NCBI RefSeq assembly: GCF_000697965.2
Contig: NZ_CP015880.1
Span: 434,001 to 498,000, forward strand
Direction of reading: 5' to 3'
Origin: Ensifer adhaerens
GTDB taxonomy: Bacteria; Pseudomonadota; Alphaproteobacteria; Rhizobiales; Rhizobiaceae
DNA length: 64,000 nucleotides
This document shows positions 1-8,667 of the stretch, in pieces. Each line of letters opens with the position of its first letter. Position 1 is the stretch's first letter. The notes under the pieces are model-generated. The model was not told the DNA's origin. It saw only the letters and a list, made by a program, of their open reading frames with translations, and ran no database searches. The position numbers and the translations under genes were made by a program.

Positions 1-1142
1 GCTCGATCGTCGATCACGCCGTGCTGTCGGAGCTTTCGCGGGCCCGCGGCATCGCGCCGCCCGGCCGTGACGCCAACCATCACGCGATGCCTTGGGGGCA
101 GGGCACGCTGCGCTGGGAGCGTCATACCGAATTCTCCACCTATTTCTGGGACGCGCCGCCGCCGGAGAAATTCGGCGGCGATGTGCCGATCCATCCGTTC
201 GGCGACGGCTTTTCGCCGCCCGGCTCTCTGATCTCCGGCATCCGCCTCGAGATCCGGCCGGATACGCCCGAGACCCGCGAGGCCATCGGCCTCTTCGATC
301 CGACGAGCCTCTGTTACAGCGAGACCAAGAACGGCCAGGCGGTGATCGTCACCGACTTCCGCCAGAACGGTGACGGCCTGACGCAGATCCTGGTGATCGA
401 TCGCGGCATGACGGAAGCCGGTACCGGCGCACTCGTCCAGCGCTTGCTCGATATCGAAACCTACCGGACGCTGGCGATGATGGGCCTGCCGCTTGCGCAG
501 TCGCTGTCGCCGGAAATCCGCCGGACGGAGGACGGGTTGACGGCGGTGACCCAGCGCATGAAGGAAAACGTGCGCGAGGAGGCCGACGACATGTTGGCCG
601 AGATCACTCGGCTCGCGGCCGATCTCGAGGCCGGTGCCGCGCTCAGCCTCTATCGCTTCGGCGCCAGCCGCGCCTATTACGGCATCGTCCAGGAGCGCAT
701 CCGCACGCTCGCCGAAACGCCGGTGCCAGGCTACGAGACCATCGGCACCTTCCTCGAACGACGTTTGGCGCCGGCCATGCGCACCTGCCAGTCGGTCGAG
801 GAGCGCCAGGCGAACCTGTCGCGCAAGCTCGCCCGCGCCACGGCGCTGCTTCGAAGCTGGGTCGACGTCGAGCTTGAACGGCAGAACAGCGCGCTTTTGA
901 ACTCGATGGACCGGCGCGCCAGGTTGCAGTTGCGCCTGCAGCAGACCGTCGAAGGCCTGTCGGTCGCCGCCATCTCCTATTACGTGGTCGGGCTGTTCGG
1001 CTATCTCGCCAAGGCGGTCAGCCACGAGCTGCCGATCGATCCCGGTCTCTTGACCGGGCTTGCCGTGCCCTTCGCCGTTGCCGGGGTCTGGCTGATCGTG
1101 CGCCGCATTCGCCGCCACCACGAGGACAGCGAGCATAAGTAA
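1..1142 (+). CDS. DUF3422 family membrane protein (5' end outside window)
   Basis: The reading frame is already open at base 3 and no convincing start is seen, so the gene begins before the window; about 379 residues are present. The sequence fits the DUF3422 family of proteobacterial membrane-anchored proteins, whose function is unknown to me. The middle is charged, helical and rich in Arg/Glu (likely coiled coil). The end carries two hydrophobic segments, one around VVGLFGYLAKAV and one around LTGLAVPFAVAGVWLIV, followed by a basic RRIRRHHEDSEHK tail, which suggests a C-terminal membrane hairpin. It runs towards the LysR gene on the opposite strand, so the two are convergent. Confidence 0.8.
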   Translation, partial: SIVDHAVLSELSRARGIAPPGRDANHHAMPWGQGTLRWERHTEFSTYFWDAPPPEKFGGDVPIHPFGDGFSPPGSLISGIRLEIRPDTPETREAIGLFDPTSLCYSETKNGQAVIVTDFRQNGDGLTQILVIDRGMTEAGTGALVQRLLDIETYRTLAMMGLPLAQSLSPEIRRTEDGLTAVTQRMKENVREEADDMLAEITRLAADLEAGAALSLYRFGASRAYYGIVQERIRTLAETPVPGYETIGTFLERRLAPAMRTCQSVEERQANLSRKLARATALLRSWVDVELERQNSALLNSMDRRARLQLRLQQTVEGLSVAAISYYVVGLFGYLAKAVSHELPIDPGLLTGLAVPFAVAGVWLIVRRIRRHHEDSEHK

Positions 1143-1214
1143 GCAATTCCAGCAAAAGTGTGCAGCGGTTTTGCGTCCGGAATTGCGGAAAACAAAGATG
1201 CCAGGCCGGTTCGC

Positions 1215-2111
1215 CTACTGCTCCCAATAGGGGATCGGTCCGTAGAGTTCGGCGAGATAGTCGATGAAGAGGCGCACCTTGGCCGGGAGGAACTGGCGGC
1301 TTGGGTAGACGGCCGAAAGCGTCAGCTGCTTCGAACCTTCCCATTGCGGTAGCACCTGCACCAGCTGGCCGCTGCGCAATTCCGGGCCGATATCCCAGGT
1401 GGAGCGCAGTGCAACGCCGGCGCCGGCGATGACGGCAGCGCGCACAATCTCCGAGGAGTTGGTGACGAGCGGCCCTTCCGGGTGCCAGACCAGCGCGCCC
1501 TCCGGCCCTTCGAGCTTCCAATTGTCGTTGTTATGCGCCGGCAGGCAGAGGTGGTTGGCGAGGTCGCCGATCTCTTTCGGTGCGCCGTTGCGGGCGATGT
1601 AGTCCGGCGAGGCGCAGAGCAGCCGGCGGACGGGGGCAAGCTTACGGGCGACGAGCGACGAATCCACCAGTTCGCCGATCCGAACCGCCATGTCGAAGCC
1701 TTCCGCGACGATGTCGGTGAATTCGTCCGTCAGCACGATGTGCAGTTTCAGATCCGGATGGTCCTTCATGAACTTGGTCAGATGCGGCGCGATGTGCATG
1801 CGGCCGAAGGAGGTGGGTGCCGATATCCGCAGCACCCCGAGCGCATGCGACGAGCGGCCCGACGCATAGGCTTCCGCCTCCTCGATGCCGGTCAGAATGC
1901 CGAGCACCCGGTCGTAGAAGCCCTGGCCGGCTTCCGTCAGCGAAATCTGGCGCGTCGTGCGTTGAAGGAGGCGCGTGCCGAGCCGGTCTTCGAGTCTCTT
2001 GATGCGCTTGGAGATCACAGCTGGGGAAAACCCCAGCGCCCGCCCCGCTGCCGACATACTGCCGGTGGAAACGACCCGTGCAAAAATCTCAAGATCGCCT
2101 AAATTCGTCAT
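1215..2111 (-). CDS. LysR family transcriptional regulator
   Basis: A 298-residue LysR-type regulator. The N-terminal winged helix-turn-helix begins MTNLGDLEIFARVVSTGS and continues through the typical SPAVISKRIKRLEDRLG recognition region; the rest is the periplasmic-binding-like effector domain. The open frame has a TTG one codon upstream, but the ATG at 2111 is the usual family start. It is divergent from glcD, with about 105 bases between the two start codons, so it may control the glycolate oxidase genes. That is inferred from position only: the E. coli glc regulator, GlcC, is a GntR-type protein. The effector is unknown. Confidence 0.9.
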   Translation of the reverse strand: MTNLGDLEIFARVVSTGSMSAAGRALGFSPAVISKRIKRLEDRLGTRLLQRTTRQISLTEAGQGFYDRVLGILTGIEEAEAYASGRSSHALGVLRISAPTSFGRMHIAPHLTKFMKDHPDLKLHIVLTDEFTDIVAEGFDMAVRIGELVDSSLVARKLAPVRRLLCASPDYIARNGAPKEIGDLANHLCLPAHNNDNWKLEGPEGALVWHPEGPLVTNSSEIVRAAVIAGAGVALRSTWDIGPELRSGQLVQVLPQWEGSKQLTLSAVYPSRQFLPAKVRLFIDYLAELYGPIPYWEQ

Positions 2112-2126
2112 CAATCGTTGCCATTA

Positions 2127-2141
2127 TTTCCAAAACGGAAA
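2127..2141. promoter_or_regulatory. Candidate LysR-type operator between lysR and glcD
   Basis: TTTCC-AAAAC-GGAAA is a perfect 5-base inverted repeat that contains the T-N11-A core of LysR-type boxes. It lies 16 bases upstream of the LysR start codon and about 77 bases upstream of glcD, in the shared divergent promoter region. Assignment is by motif and position only. Confidence 0.4.
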
Positions 2142-2217
2142 AGCTCAATAGCATTTGCGAGGCCTCTGTCCTAGTGGTAAAGAAAATGAACCAATCGATA
2201 TGCGGCGGGAGGAGCTG

Positions 2218-3657
2218 ATGGCGGAGACAATCGGTTTTCTGCAGCCGAAACCAGAGGTTATCGCCCGGCGCCGCGAGATTATCGCCGACCTCTCGGACCT
2301 GCTGCCCGAGGGCTGTCTGATCAGCGACGAGCGCGGACTGAAGCCGTTCGAGACCGATGCCTTCATCGCCTATCGCCGCATGCCCCTGGCGGTCGCCTTG
2401 CCGGAAACCACCGAACAGGTGGCCGCGCTCCTGAAATACTGCAGCCGCTACGGCGTTCCCGTCGTGCCGCGCGGGGCCGGTACCTCGCTTTCGGGCGGTG
2501 CCATCCCACAAGAGGATGCGGTCGTCATCGGCCTCTCGAAGATGTCGCGCATCCTCGATGTCGACCTTTTCAATCGCACCGCCACCGTTCAGGCGGGCGT
2601 TACCAACCTCAACATCTCCGAGGCGGTTTCCGCCGATGGCTTCTTTTATGCACCCGACCCGAGCTCGCAGCTCGCCTGCACGATCGGCGGCAACATCGGC
2701 ATGAATTCCGGCGGTGCTCATTGCCTGAAATACGGCGTCACCACCAACAATCTGTTCGGCGTGAAGATGGTGCTGTTCGATGGCACCGTCGTCGATCTCG
2801 GCGGCAAGGCGCTGGATGCGGCGGGCTATGATCTGCTCGGCCTCGTCTGCGGCTCGGAAGGCCAGCTCGGTATCGTCACCGAGGCGACGGTGCGGTTGAT
2901 CGCCAAACCGGAGGGAGCCCGCCCGGTGCTCTTCGGCTTTGCCTCCTCGGAGGCGGCCGGCGCCTGCGTCGCTGATGTCATCGGTTCCGGCATCATTCCC
3001 GTCGCGATCGAGTTCATGGACAAGCCGGCGATCGAGATCTGCGAAGCCTTCGCCCACGCCGGCTACCCGCTCGATGTCGAAGCGCTACTGATCGTCGAGG
3101 TCGAAGGCTCCGAGCCGGAGATGGATGCGATGCTCGCGAGCATCGTTGCGGTCGCGCGCCGTCACGGGGTCGCGACCATCAAGGAATGCCAGTCGGCCAT
3201 GGAAGCGGCCGCGATCTGGAAAGGCCGGAAATCCGCCTTCGGCGCCACCGGCCGCATCGCCGACTATATCTGCATGGACGGCACCGTGCCGCTCAGCCAA
3301 CTCTCCCATGTGCTTGCCCGCACCGGTGAGATCGTCGCGAGCTACGGCCTGCGCGTCGCCAATGTCTTCCACGCCGGCGACGGCAACATGCATCCGCTGA
3401 TCCTCTACAACATCAACGACCCGGAGGATGCTGCGCGCGCCGAGGCTGCCGGGAACGATATCCTGAAGCTCTGCGTCGACGCGGGTGGCTGCCTCACCGG
3501 CGAGCATGGCGTCGGCATCGAAAAACGGGATCTCATGCTGCATCAGTACAACCAGATCGACCTCGACCAGCAGATGGCGGCGCGAGCTGCCTTCGATCCG
3601 CAATGGATCCTGAACCCGTCCAAGGTCTTCCCTCTTAAAGGGCGTCCCGCCGCATGA
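2218..3657 (+). CDS. glcD: Glycolate oxidase FAD-linked subunit GlcD
   Basis: A 479-residue FAD-dependent subunit of glycolate oxidase, which oxidises glycolate to glyoxylate with GlcE and GlcF at the membrane. The FAD_binding_4 domain is visible with PRGAGTSLSGGA near residue 84 and IGGNIGMNSGG further on. The C-terminal domain has NVFHAGDGNMHP near 382 and TGEHGVGIEKRD near 425. The ATG at 2218 follows a GGGAGGAG ribosome-binding site and gives the family start; an in-frame ATG at 2155 would add 21 unconserved residues. The stop overlaps the glcE start (ATGA), so the two are translationally coupled. D-lactate dehydrogenase is the alternative for this family, but the glcE/glcF context supports glycolate. 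Confidence 0.95.
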   Translation: MAETIGFLQPKPEVIARRREIIADLSDLLPEGCLISDERGLKPFETDAFIAYRRMPLAVALPETTEQVAALLKYCSRYGVPVVPRGAGTSLSGGAIPQEDAVVIGLSKMSRILDVDLFNRTATVQAGVTNLNISEAVSADGFFYAPDPSSQLACTIGGNIGMNSGGAHCLKYGVTTNNLFGVKMVLFDGTVVDLGGKALDAAGYDLLGLVCGSEGQLGIVTEATVRLIAKPEGARPVLFGFASSEAAGACVADVIGSGIIPVAIEFMDKPAIEICEAFAHAGYPLDVEALLIVEVEGSEPEMDAMLASIVAVARRHGVATIKECQSAMEAAAIWKGRKSAFGATGRIADYICMDGTVPLSQLSHVLARTGEIVASYGLRVANVFHAGDGNMHPLILYNINDPEDAARAEAAGNDILKLCVDAGGCLTGEHGVGIEKRDLMLHQYNQIDLDQQMAARAAFDPQWILNPSKVFPLKGRPAA

Positions 3658-4865
3658 TCGTGCATTTCGAACCGGCCAGCGAAGAGGGGATTGCGACCGT
3701 CGTTCGCGCCATGGCGGCGGACAAGGCGTCGCTCGCAGTGATCGGCGGCAACACGCGCTCCGGCCTCGGCAATCCTGTGCGCGCCGATCGGGTGCTGTCG
3801 ACCCGCCGCCTTTCCGGCATCGTCAGCTACAATCCGGCCGAAATGACGATCACTGCGCTTGCGGGAACGCCACTGCGCGAGATCGGCGAGGCATTGGCCG
3901 AAAACCGGCAAATGCTCGCCTTCGAGCCGATGGATCACCGGCCGATCTTCGCCTCCTCGGGTGAGCCGACGATCGGCGGGGTCTTTGCCGCCAACGTATC
4001 CGGCCCCAGGCGCTATGTCGCCGGTGCCGCCCGCGACAGCCTGCTCGGTGTGCGTTTCGTCAACGGCGAGGGCGAGGCGATCAAGGCCGGCGGGCGTGTG
4101 ATGAAGAACGTCACCGGTCTCGATCTGGTCAAGCTTTTGGCTGGCTCGCATGGCACGCTCGGCATCCTCACCGAAGTCACCTTCCGCGTCCTGCCGCTGC
4201 CGCCGGCGTCGGAGACCATCGTCGTCTCCGGGCTCAACGATGCCGAGGCGGCGGCGGTCATGGCCGAGGCAATGGCGCAGACAACTGAGGTTTCCGGCGC
4301 GGCGCATCTGCCCGAGAGCGTGCGCGGACGGTTCCTGGATGGCAACCTTCCGGATGGTGCAGTCACCGTGCTCAGGCTCGAAGGGCTGGAGGCATCCGTT
4401 GCGATCAGGGCTGAAAAGCTGACAAAGGCAGTCGGCCGCTTCGGCGCGGTGACGCGGCTTGATGCATCGCAAACAGCAAGGCTTTGGACGGAGATCCGCG
4501 ACGTCAAACCCTATGCCGACGGTACCAGGAAGCCGCTCTGGCGCGCGTCCGTCGCCCCGTCGCTTGGCCATCAACTGGTAGCAGCACTGCGGCTGCAGAC
4601 CGGCGTCGACGCTTTCTACGACTGGCAGGGCGGTCTCGTATGGTTGCGCATGGAGGCCGATCCCGAGGCGGAACTGGTGCGCCGTTACATCAAGGTTCTC
4701 GGCGGCGGCCACGCGACCCTCGTCAGGGCCGATGACAGCTACCGTCAGGCCGTTTCATCGTTTGAACCGCAACCCTTGCCCGTGGCACAGTTGAGCGAGC
4801 GCGTGCGCGCGAAGTTCGACCCGCACCGGATCTTCAATCCCGGCCGCATGGCCGCGATTTCCTGA
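3654..4865 (+). CDS. glcE: Glycolate oxidase FAD-binding subunit GlcE
   Basis: A 403-residue second FAD-binding subunit of glycolate oxidase. It resembles the FAD domain of GlcD but is shorter and lacks the full C-terminal catalytic domain. Visible motifs are VIGGNTRSGLG near the N-terminus (phosphate-binding), GEPTIGGVFAANVSGPRR around residue 103, and VMKNVTGLDLVKLLAGSHGTLG. It overlaps glcD by four bases. The end, KFDPHRIFNPGRM, is the usual end of these flavoprotein subunits. Downstream there is a 31-base gap with AACAGGAGAG before the small membrane gene. Confidence 0.95.
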   Translation: MIVHFEPASEEGIATVVRAMAADKASLAVIGGNTRSGLGNPVRADRVLSTRRLSGIVSYNPAEMTITALAGTPLREIGEALAENRQMLAFEPMDHRPIFASSGEPTIGGVFAANVSGPRRYVAGAARDSLLGVRFVNGEGEAIKAGGRVMKNVTGLDLVKLLAGSHGTLGILTEVTFRVLPLPPASETIVVSGLNDAEAAAVMAEAMAQTTEVSGAAHLPESVRGRFLDGNLPDGAVTVLRLEGLEASVAIRAEKLTKAVGRFGAVTRLDASQTARLWTEIRDVKPYADGTRKPLWRASVAPSLGHQLVAALRLQTGVDAFYDWQGGLVWLRMEADPEAELVRRYIKVLGGGHATLVRADDSYRQAVSSFEPQPLPVAQLSERVRAKFDPHRIFNPGRMAAIS

Positions 4866-4896
4866 GCGCATTCGCAAGGGAACAGGAGAGACAAGC

Positions 4897-5277
4897 ATGA
4901 GCGATAAGGGTCCGCAGACACCGTTCTCCCGGGAGACCGATCGCTGGCTGGAGCCGGGCAAGATCAACGTGCAGGTGATCTATGTCCTTTATCTCGTCGG
5001 GTTTGCGGTGGGCATCACGCCGATCATCGGCGTCGTCATGGCCTATCTCAATCGTGGCAAGGGCGCGCCGTGGGTCCAGACGCACTATGTCTGGGCGATC
5101 CGGACCTTCTGGATATCGCTGCTGTTCCTGTTGATCTCGCTGTTGCTGACGGTGGTGCTTGTCGGCATCCTCGGCTTCATCGCCACCGCTGTCTGGATCG
5201 TCGTGCGCTGCGTCGTCGGCCTGCAAAGGGCCGCGCGCGAAGAGCCGATCACCAATCCCGAGGGCTGGATGGTTTAG
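4897..5277 (+). CDS. Small membrane protein, COG3671/DUF4870-like
   Basis: A 126-residue integral membrane protein that I place in the COG3671/DUF4870-like group of small Tic20-like proteins. About three hydrophobic segments are visible: VIYVLYLVGFAVGITPIIGV, ISLLFLLISLLLTVVLVGIL, and FIATAVWIVVRCVVGL. YLNRGKGAPWVQTHY with a following WAIRTFW lies between the first two and is typical of the family. The start follows a good GGAGAG site. It lies inside the glycolate oxidase cluster between glcE and glcF, an unusual place; whether it takes part in glycolate oxidation (for example as a membrane anchor) is unknown. No catalytic residues are evident. Confidence 0.8.
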   Translation: MSDKGPQTPFSRETDRWLEPGKINVQVIYVLYLVGFAVGITPIIGVVMAYLNRGKGAPWVQTHYVWAIRTFWISLLFLLISLLLTVVLVGILGFIATAVWIVVRCVVGLQRAAREEPITNPEGWMV

Positions 5278-5388
5278 GCCGGTATGCAACCGGAGACCGG
5301 CAAGGTCGAAGGAAGCTGAAAACAGAATGTTGCAATCGACCGCGGCGCGAAGCGCCCGGTTCCGCAGGACGAAGAGTGGAGTTCGCAC

Positions 5389-6684
5389 TTGCAGACCAAT
5401 TTTACCGCCGCGCAGCTCGCCGATCCGCACGTGGCCGAATCCGAGGCCATTCTGCGCAAGTGCGTGCATTGCGGCTTCTGCACCGCGACCTGTCCGACCT
5501 ATGTTACGCTCGGCGACGAGCTCGATAGCCCGCGTGGGCGTATCTATCTCATCAAGGACATGCTGGAGAACGGCCGGGCGGCCGACAAGGAAACGGTCAC
5601 CCATATCGACCGCTGTCTGTCGTGCCTCGCCTGCACCACTACCTGTCCCTCCGGCGTCGACTACATGCATCTCGTCGACCATGCCCGCGTGCATATCGAA
5701 AACACCTATCGCCGCCCGTTCAAGGACCGGCTGGCGCGTTCCGTGCTCGCAGCCGTGCTGCCCTATCCGCAGCGCTTCCGCCTGTCGCTGAAGGCAGCCG
5801 GCCTTGCCCGGCCGCTCGCCGGATTGATGAAGCGCGTCGCCTTCCTGAAAACTCTTGGCGTGATGCTCGATCTGGCGCCCGCCGTCGTGGCGGAGCCCTC
5901 GGCTTCGGCCACACCCGGCGTTCATGCGCCCAAGGACAAGCGTGTCGGCCGCGTTGCGCTGCTCAGCGGCTGCGCCCAGCCCGTGCTGAAGCCGGAGATC
6001 AACGAGGCGACGATCCGGCTTCTGACGCGATTTGGTGTGGAGGTGGTCGTTTCGGCCGGCGAGGGCTGCTGTGGCGCGCTGGTGCATCACATGGGCCGCG
6101 AGAACCAGGCGCTCGAAGCCGCGCGCCGCAACGTCGATGCGTGGCTCAAGGTTGCCGACGAAGGTGGACTCGACGCCATCGTCATCACCGCTTCGGGTTG
6201 CGGAACGACGATCAAGGACTACGGCCACATGCTCAGGCTCGATCCCGCCTATGCGGAAAAGGCCGCACGGGTCTCGGCGCTGGCCAAGGACATCACCGAG
6301 TATCTGGCGACCCTCGACCTGCCGGAACAGGAGGCGCGCGGCATGACGCTCGCTTACCATTCCGCCTGTTCGATGCAGCACGGCCAAAAGATCACGCTTG
6401 CGCCGAAGCAGCTTCTGAAGCGCGCCGGCTTCGTCGTGCGCGATCCGGCCGAGGGCCATCTCTGCTGCGGTTCGGCCGGTACCTACAACATCCTGCAGCC
6501 GGAAATCTCGGCCAAGCTGAAGGCGCGCAAGGTGAAGAACATCGAGGCGACGAAGCCGGATGCGATCGCGACCGGCAACATCGGCTGCATCACCCAGATC
6601 GCCAGCGGCACCAAAATCCCCATCCTGCATACGGTCGAATTGCTCGACTGGGCCTATGGCGGGGCAAAGCCTGAGGAGCTCTGA
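5389..6684 (+). CDS. glcF: Glycolate oxidase iron-sulfur subunit GlcF
   Basis: A 431-residue iron-sulfur subunit that passes electrons from the GlcD/GlcE flavins to the quinone pool. Two ferredoxin-type clusters are visible: KCVHCGFCTATCP near residue 25 and RCLSCLACTTTCP near 75. Two CCG-type (heterodisulfide reductase-like) cysteine modules follow: GEGCCGALVHHMGRE near 225 and GHLCCGSAGTYNI near 362. The likely start is TTG at 5389: it gives MQTNFTAAQLADP, matching the MQT start I recall for the E. coli protein, and no in-frame ATG fits before the first cluster. A strong hairpin terminator follows eight bases after the stop. Confidence 0.93.
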   Translation: MQTNFTAAQLADPHVAESEAILRKCVHCGFCTATCPTYVTLGDELDSPRGRIYLIKDMLENGRAADKETVTHIDRCLSCLACTTTCPSGVDYMHLVDHARVHIENTYRRPFKDRLARSVLAAVLPYPQRFRLSLKAAGLARPLAGLMKRVAFLKTLGVMLDLAPAVVAEPSASATPGVHAPKDKRVGRVALLSGCAQPVLKPEINEATIRLLTRFGVEVVVSAGEGCCGALVHHMGRENQALEAARRNVDAWLKVADEGGLDAIVITASGCGTTIKDYGHMLRLDPAYAEKAARVSALAKDITEYLATLDLPEQEARGMTLAYHSACSMQHGQKITLAPKQLLKRAGFVVRDPAEGHLCCGSAGTYNILQPEISAKLKARKVKNIEATKPDAIATGNIGCITQIASGTKIPILHTVELLDWAYGGAKPEEL

Positions 6685-6692
6685 GGCAAAGC

Positions 6693-6727
6693 AAAAGGCC
6701 GGCCACCTTTCGGGAGCCGGCCTTTTT
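6693..6727. terminator. Bidirectional rho-independent terminator after glcF
   Basis: AAGGCCGGC and GCCGGCCTT form a perfect 9-bp stem around a short loop, flanked by AAAA on the left and TTTTT on the right. It lies between convergent glcF (stop 6684) and the L,D-transpeptidase gene (stop 6751) and can end transcription from both sides. Confidence 0.9.
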
Positions 6728-6750
6728 GGTGGGTGGAAGTTTCGGCGTCC

Positions 6751-7446
6751 TCAGCCGCCAAAGATCTGGCGGAAGATGTCGACGCCGCGATCGTCGAAAT
6801 AGGTGTCGCCGGCCTTGCTGCCGGGGCCGATGACGATGACCTTCGTGCCGACGTCGGCGCGGTCGTAGAGATGCTCCACGTCCTCGTTCATCATGCGGAT
6901 GCAGCCGGAAGACATGTTCTGGCCGATGGTCCAGGGCTGGTTGGTGCCGTGGATACGGAAGATCGTGTCGCGGCCGCCCTTGTAGAGATACATGGCGCGG
7001 GCGCCGAGCGGGTTGTCGATGCCGCCTTCCTGGGTGATCGGCAGGATGCGGCCCTTGGCGGCCTCGCGGCGGCGCATTTCGGCCGGCGGCGTCCAGGTCG
7101 GCCATTCGGCCTTGCGGCCAACCTTCACGACACCCGACCAGCCGAAGCCGTCCCGGCCGACGCCGATGCCGTAGCGCGTCGCGCGGTTCGGGCCGTCGAT
7201 GTAGTAGAGAAACTTGTTGTTGGTATCGACGATGATCGTGCCGGGGGCTTCGTCGGTGCGGAAGCGAACCTTGGTGCGCCAGTATTGTTTTGCCGGCTTC
7301 TTCGGAGTGGCCACGAGTACAATGTCTGACGACTGGATCTTGGGGCCTGCTACGGGCGCCGGCGTGAAAGCCGAGGCGCTGGCGGCCACAAGAATAGTGC
7401 TGGTCGCAATCGCGATTGCGACCACTTTGCTGGCATGACGCTTCAT
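6751..7446 (-). CDS. L,D-transpeptidase (YkuD/ErfK family), exported
   Basis: A 231-residue protein with a hydrophobic N-terminal export signal (SKVVAIAIATSTILVAASASA, mature part from about residue 27) and a YkuD catalytic domain. The active-site signature is present: IHGTNQPW, then SSGCIRMMNED with the catalytic Cys at residue 182. Such enzymes form 3-3 peptide cross-links in peptidoglycan or attach proteins to it in the periplasm. The mature N-terminus is short. The C-terminal 20 residues (YFDDRGVDIFRQIFGG) follow the domain. A second L,D-transpeptidase gene lies just upstream on the same strand, 191 bases away. Confidence 0.92.
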   Translation of the reverse strand: MKRHASKVVAIAIATSTILVAASASAFTPAPVAGPKIQSSDIVLVATPKKPAKQYWRTKVRFRTDEAPGTIIVDTNNKFLYYIDGPNRATRYGIGVGRDGFGWSGVVKVGRKAEWPTWTPPAEMRRREAAKGRILPITQEGGIDNPLGARAMYLYKGGRDTIFRIHGTNQPWTIGQNMSSGCIRMMNEDVEHLYDRADVGTKVIVIGPGSKAGDTYFDDRGVDIFRQIFGG

Positions 7447-7562
7447 TTACGATTCCCTCTAAACCCTCGTTGCAGGCAGGCTATGCAAAACGCATCGAAG
7501 TTCAAGCCCGCGATACATCCGGTAGATCAAACGTGATCACAAAACTTGCCTGTCCTTACGCT

Positions 7563-7595
7563 GCTGTTGCCTGAAAATCACGCATAGGCAACAGC
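7563..7595. terminator. Stem-loop downstream of the second L,D-transpeptidase gene
   Basis: GCTGTTGCCT and AGGCAACAGC form a perfect 10-bp stem around a 13-base loop, about 40 bases downstream of the stop at 7638 on the minus strand. There is no T-run on either side, so it may be a 3'-end-stabilising hairpin rather than a classical terminator. Confidence 0.45.
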
Positions 7596-7637
7596 AACAC
7601 GGGTGAGGAGAGGGGAATATTCTATGCAGTGCTGCAA

Positions 7638-8411
7638 TTAGATGACGATAACCTTCGTGCCCACTTTCACGCGCTCGTAAAGATCGACAACGTCTTCGTT
7701 GCGCATGCGGATGCAGCCGGAGGAAACGGCATAGCCGATCGTCCAGGGCGCGTTGGTGCCGTGGATGCGGTAGAGCGTCGAGCCGAGATACATGGCGCGT
7801 GCGCCGAGCGGATTTTCCGGGCCGCCGTCCATGCGCGCCGGCAGGTAATGGCCCTTGGCCGCCTCGCGGGTGATCATCTCCTGCGGCGGCGTCCAGCTCG
7901 GCCATTCCGCCTTGCGGGTGACCTTGTGGGCGCCGGCCCATTCGAAGCCCGGCTTGCCGACACCGACGCCATAGCGCCGTGCCTCACCGTTGCCGGTCAC
8001 CAGATAGAGGAAGCGGTTGTTGGTATCGATGACGATCGTGCCCGGCTTTTCCTTGCTCTCATAGGCGACCGTCTGCGGCAGGTACTGCGGGTCGAATTTC
8101 GATTTCACCGGCCGCTGGGCGCGCATGGCATTGGCCGGCTGGATCAGCGGATTGACGGCGCGGCGCTTGACCTGAGGTTTCGCGACCTGTCCCTGCTGAT
8201 AGAACTGTTTTCGGGTGGCCTGCGGAATCTGCTGCCGGTAGATAACCTGCCGCGTGCGCGCCTGCTGTCCGCCGAGCTGCATCACCCAGGGGGCGGTGAG
8301 GTCGGGACTGACGACGACGGGCGGCCTGTTCTGATACCGGTCCTGTGCTCCGGCCGGGCCAGCCACGAGGGTCAGAAGAGAGGCGGCTATAAGAAGAGAC
8401 TTTTTCAACAT
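7638..8411 (-). CDS. L,D-transpeptidase (YkuD/ErfK family), exported
   Basis: A 257-residue exported L,D-transpeptidase. The N-terminus MLKKSLLIAASLLTLVAGPAG is a signal peptide, followed by about 90 residues rich in Gln, Arg and Pro. This linker is much longer than in the neighbouring paralogue. The YkuD domain starts near PGTIVIDTNNRFLYLV and ends at the C-terminus. IHGTNAPW and SSGCIRMRNED supply the catalytic His and Cys (Cys233). The catalytic halves of the two neighbours are very alike (GTNxPWTIG, GARAMYL, WPSWTPP/WPTWTPP), so the pair probably arose by duplication. Role: periplasmic peptidoglycan cross-linking; which substrate is not shown by the sequence. Confidence 0.92.
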   Translation of the reverse strand: MLKKSLLIAASLLTLVAGPAGAQDRYQNRPPVVVSPDLTAPWVMQLGGQQARTRQVIYRQQIPQATRKQFYQQGQVAKPQVKRRAVNPLIQPANAMRAQRPVKSKFDPQYLPQTVAYESKEKPGTIVIDTNNRFLYLVTGNGEARRYGVGVGKPGFEWAGAHKVTRKAEWPSWTPPQEMITREAAKGHYLPARMDGGPENPLGARAMYLGSTLYRIHGTNAPWTIGYAVSSGCIRMRNEDVVDLYERVKVGTKVIVI

Positions 8412-8667
8412 CGGACGGACTCGCTACCTTTCGCCGAAAATCACTGAAGGGGGCGCAGTCTGCCGGTGAGCGGAATGCTCGAACGGACGGGTTGCGCCTT
8501 GGCAATGGGGGCAATCGTGTCATTTGGAGGGCGACCGAATGGTAAACGGTGCCTCGTTAAAAGCCGATGGCGCCGATAAAGCTTTGGGTAGGGTTATCCG
8601 CTGCTTTAGGAATCTGGTTTGCAAATGGTAAAGGCAGGAAAATGAGCAGGATGGAGCAAAGAGGGCG

